Source: Elusimicrobiota bacterium (GTDB lineage: Bacteria; Elusimicrobiota; Elusimicrobia; O2-12-FULL-59-9). Taken from it: a DNA stretch of 8,556 bases. Both the position numbers and the translations under genes were made by a program. The notes below the pieces were generated by a model. The model searched no databases. It saw only the letters and a list, made by a program, of their open reading frames with translations, and was not told the DNA's origin. Each line of letters opens with the position of its first letter. Positions within the stretch are counted from its first letter, which is position 1. Positions 6,481 to 8,556 of the stretch are shown one piece after another. Location of the stretch: contig JACQRQ010000233.1 of NCBI GenBank assembly GCA_016206405.1, positions 1-8,556 of the forward strand, written 5' to 3'.

Positions 6481-7479
6481 TTACACCGCCGCTTGAAGTT
6501 TTTCTATGACTTGGTCGGTCTTTATCCCTTCGGCTTCGGCCTGAAAATTGAGCAGTATGCGGTGGCGCAGGACGGGCTTGGACACCGCCAGGACGTCGTC
6601 CTGGCTGACGGCGTAGCGCCCGGACAGGATGGCGCGCGCCTTGCCGGCTAGAATGAGAGACTGGCTGGCGCGGGGGCCGGCGCCCCAGGAAACCCATTTC
6701 TGAATAAAATCCGGGGCATGATTGCTTTTGGCGCGCGTGGACCGGACCAGCTCCACGGCGGTATGCACCACCGAGTCCGCCACGGGAACGCGGCGCACGA
6801 TTTGCTGGAGCTCGATGACATCCTCGGCGTTTAAGACCTGCTTAAGCCCCACGTCGAGGCCGCCGGTGGTGCTGACCACGATTTTCTTTTCTTCATCCAA
6901 GCTCGGATAGTCCAGGTTGATTTGGAGCAGGAAGCGGTCCAACTGAGCCTCGGGCAGGGGGTAGGTGCCTTCCTGCTCGATGGGGTTTTGCGTCGCCAGA
7001 ACGAAAAACGGAAGCGGCAGGGGATGGGTCACTCCGGCCACGGAAACCTGGTATTCCTGCATCGCCTGCAACAGCGCCGACTGGGTCTTGGGGGGGGTGC
7101 GGTTGATCTCGTCGGCCAAGAGAATGTTGCTGAAGACCGGCCCTTGGATGAAGCGGAAAATTCTCTCGTGCGTGCGCGGGTCCTCTTGAAGGATCTCCGA
7201 GCCAGTGATGTCGGAAGGCATCAAATCCGGAGTGAACTGGATGCGCTTGAACTGCAGGTCTAAAATCCGGGACAAACTTGAGACCATGAGGGTCTTGGCC
7301 AGGCCCGGAACGCCCAGCAGAAGCCCGTGGCCGCGGCTGAAAAGGGTGATGAGAATTTCCTCGATCACCTGCTCCTGGCCCACGATGATCTTCTGCATCT
7401 GCTCCAGAATCAGAGCCCTGGAGCTGCGCAGTTTTTCGACCAACTCCAAATCCCGCGATTCCTGAGTCGCCTTGGACAT
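6481..7479 (-). CDS. moxR: MoxR family AAA+ ATPase
   Basis: A 332-residue cytosolic ATPase of the MoxR (AAA_3) family, a normal length. Visible motifs in order: IVGQEQVIEE (32-41), Walker A GVPGLAKT (56-63), FTPDLMPSDITG (82-93), Walker B LLADEINR (120-127, Asp123 and Glu124), sensor 1 ATQNP (162-166), EGTYPLPEAQLDRF (170-183, with a likely arginine finger at Arg182) and sensor 2 GPRASQ (268-273). MoxR proteins form rings that use ATP to remodel or activate partners, typically VWA-domain proteins; three such partners follow here. The ATG at 7479 is preferred over a TTG 18 bases upstream because GGGAG lies six bases before it and similarity to the family is normal from there. It starts 35 bases after the M28 gene. 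The symbol denotes the family; it does not mean a role in methanol dehydrogenase maturation. Confidence 0.97.
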   Translation of the reverse strand: MSKATQESRDLELVEKLRSSRALILEQMQKIIVGQEQVIEEILITLFSRGHGLLLGVPGLAKTLMVSSLSRILDLQFKRIQFTPDLMPSDITGSEILQEDPRTHERIFRFIQGPVFSNILLADEINRTPPKTQSALLQAMQEYQVSVAGVTHPLPLPFFVLATQNPIEQEGTYPLPEAQLDRFLLQINLDYPSLDEEKKIVVSTTGGLDVGLKQVLNAEDVIELQQIVRRVPVADSVVHTAVELVRSTRAKSNHAPDFIQKWVSWGAGPRASQSLILAGKARAILSGRYAVSQDDVLAVSKPVLRHRILLNFQAEAEGIKTDQVIEKLQAAV

Positions 7480-7485
7480 GTTTTT

Positions 7486-7490
7486 CTCCC
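7486..7490 (-). promoter_or_regulatory. Shine-Dalgarno sequence of moxR
   Basis: GGGAG on the minus strand, six bases before the ATG at 7479. It is the clearest ribosome binding site in the window and decides the start against the upstream in-frame TTG at 7497. The other core genes rely on overlaps or have only weak sites. Confidence 0.7.
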
Positions 7491-7514
7491 AAAGCAAGGA
7501 TAGCTAAAAGAAAT

Positions 7515-8432
7515 TTAATATGCAAGGCGGAGCAAAACGCCTTTAAGACCCTCGACCGCCTGGGCCATCCGGGCATAATCGAGCTTCTCGGGGGTGTCCG
7601 CCGCGGTGTGATAAAAAGCATAGCGGTTGAAGGCGGTGTCGGTGACCATCAGGGCGTGGTAGCCGGCGCGCCAGAAGGACTCGTGGTCGGACCAGCCCAC
7701 GCCGGGTATGAACTCGAAAGCCGCGATGCTCTGGACCGGCAGGGGGGAGGAGGCCTCAAAAGCCTTCACGGACTCGGCCACCAGCGCCCGGGAAGCGAAA
7801 TTGCCCACGAAGGCGATGAAATTGCCGGTGGAAGGATAAAACCAGCGCAGAAGAGGGGGATATTTTTGGGACTTGGGAGCGTCCGAAAAGCAGCCCAGCA
7901 TCTCCAGGGAAAGCATGGCGGCGACGTTCTCGCCTTTTTCCTTGACGGAGCGGACATACCAACGGCTGCCCATGGCGCCGGTCCGGTAGTAAGGCGGCTC
8001 CTCGTTGACGAAGGCGATGAAGCGAACCGTCTTCTTGGGCCGGAGGTCTTTTAAGGCCGCCGAGAGCTCCAACAGGACCGCCGCGCCGCTGGCGTTGTCG
8101 TCGGCGCCGGGGGAGCCGGCAACCGAATCGTAATGCGCCCCGATCACAACGATCTCCTGGGGTTTTTCGGTCCCGCGCGCCTCCGCGATGAGATTTTCGT
8201 AGCCTCGCCCGTTGAGGATATAGCTCTGGGGGCTCACGCCGTAGCCGTTGCGCTTAAACGCGGCGGCGACATAATCCCGCGCGGCCAAAAGCCCCTCATA
8301 ATGCCCCTCGTTGCGCTCGCCGATTTCCCCGGCAAGCTTCTCCACATGCGCGCGCAGCTTCCCCGGCAGCCCATCCTGAGCCTGCACCATCCCTCCAGCC
8401 CACAAAACCATCATCCCGAATGCGCCGAACAT
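7515..8432 (-). CDS. M28 family zinc metallopeptidase, probably secreted
   Basis: A 305-residue protein from the ATG at 8432. The M28 co-catalytic zinc site is complete: His100 and Asp102 in GAHYDS (98-103), Asp111 in GADDNASG (109-116), the Glu-Glu pair in VNEEPP (142-147), Glu177 in SLEMLG (175-180), and His275 in FYHTAADT (273-280). WSDHESFW (247-254) is also typical. The family includes aminopeptidases and glutaminyl-cyclase-like enzymes; the exact substrate is open. The N-terminus (MFGAFGMMVLWAGGMVQAQ) looks like a signal peptide but has no basic start. A TTG start at 8486 would add SRRRLDLL and give a more normal signal peptide, another TTG lies at 8525, and the frame is in fact open to the right edge, so a longer protein cannot be excluded. 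I prefer 8432 because the DNA upstream is A+T-richer and repeat-bearing, and a weak GGGG lies near. The gene ends 35 bases before moxR and may head the same transcript. Confidence 0.88.
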   Translation of the reverse strand: MFGAFGMMVLWAGGMVQAQDGLPGKLRAHVEKLAGEIGERNEGHYEGLLAARDYVAAAFKRNGYGVSPQSYILNGRGYENLIAEARGTEKPQEIVVIGAHYDSVAGSPGADDNASGAAVLLELSAALKDLRPKKTVRFIAFVNEEPPYYRTGAMGSRWYVRSVKEKGENVAAMLSLEMLGCFSDAPKSQKYPPLLRWFYPSTGNFIAFVGNFASRALVAESVKAFEASSPLPVQSIAAFEFIPGVGWSDHESFWRAGYHALMVTDTAFNRYAFYHTAADTPEKLDYARMAQAVEGLKGVLLRLAY

Positions 8433-8556
8433 TGAGCCCCAGTCTAGCAAATCCAGGCGGCGCCGGCTGCCGTCAGTCTTATCCAATGCAAGATGAGCCT
8501 CAAATAATGCCTGATTCCAATACAAATGAGCCCCAAATGAGGCAACGGTTTGGAAA
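8433..8556. other. Probable upstream region of the M28 gene and operon, no clear promoter
   Basis: About 120 bases to the right edge, more A+T-rich than the genes. No gene is seen on the plus strand. I looked for sigma-70-like -35/-10 pairs on the minus strand and found none with good spacing. It contains imperfect direct repeats. The M28 frame stays open through it, so part may be coding if a TTG start is used. Confidence 0.4.
8483..8534 (-). repeat. Imperfect direct repeat pair upstream of the M28 gene
   Basis: On the plus strand CCAATGCAAGATGAGCCTC (8483-8501) and CCAATACAAATGAGCCCC (8517-8534) agree at 16 positions with two substitutions and one gap; the starts are 34 bases apart, about three helical turns. 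A partial third copy, CAAATGAGGCAAC, starts at 8534, overlapping the end of the second, and ATTGAGCCCC occurs at 8431-8440 across the M28 start. They may be operator sites for a regulator, or a small local duplication. Confidence 0.4.

Noticed and set aside
6428..6697. An upstream in-frame extension of the DUF58 protein by 90 codons
   Set aside because: It runs back into the moxR coding region, is Arg/Pro-rich and shows no family similarity; DUF58 proteins normally begin near the MRYLDPESLG segment.
7480..7514. A terminator or promoter between the M28 gene and moxR
   Set aside because: The 35 bases contain a T-rich stretch but no stem before it and no spaced -35/-10 pair.
8433..8556. A sigma-70-like promoter on the minus strand
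   Set aside because: Candidates such as TTGCCT followed by TATTGG at 17 bases have poor -10 matches, and the boxes with better sequence have wrong spacing (10 or 21 bases).

Overview
The window (about 60% G+C by eye) carries seven genes, all on the minus strand, packed almost without gaps. Read in the direction of transcription (right to left) they are: a probable secreted M28 metallopeptidase (7515-8432), a MoxR-type AAA+ ATPase (6481-7479), a DUF58 von Willebrand A (VWA) protein (5546-6427), a BatA-like membrane VWA protein (3474-5549), a DUF4159 protein with a signal peptide (2707-3477), a second membrane VWA protein with a glutamine-amidotransferase-like (GATase-like) domain (569-2707), and the first 187 codons of a DUF2723 polytopic membrane protein (563 down to the left edge). 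Only about 120 bases at the right edge look non-coding.

The core is the five-gene block moxR-DUF58-batA-DUF4159-VWA/GATase. Three of its junctions are stop/start overlaps (ATGA, ATGA, TGATG), so the genes are almost certainly one transcript with coupled translation. From family knowledge, MoxR ATPases act as chaperone-like machines with VWA partners. From residue charge and hydrophobicity I infer a split across the membrane: MoxR and DUF58 have no export signals and should be cytosolic, while the large VWA/GATase-like parts of the two membrane proteins and the DUF4159 protein should lie outside the cytoplasmic membrane. Two VWA domains keep their metal site (MIDAS) and the third has lost part of it. 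Three successive proteins carry GATase-like or DUF4159 domains with a conserved glycine turn but no catalytic Cys. The target of the system cannot be read from the sequence. DUF2723 starts five bases after the last core gene and is probably co-transcribed; it resembles GT-C-type, TMEM260-like membrane glycosyltransferases.

The source is a bacterium, probably from an uncultivated or poorly studied lineage. This gene set, with DUF2723 and G+C-rich codon use, would fit Elusimicrobiota, Omnitrophota or the Planctomycetes-Verrucomicrobia group, but I cannot place it from this window. I see no RNA genes, mobile elements, CRISPR arrays or intrinsic terminators. The core block is a recognisable known arrangement with unknown function; the more unusual points are the fold repetition, the decayed MIDAS, the attached DUF2723 gene and a few small sequence signals.
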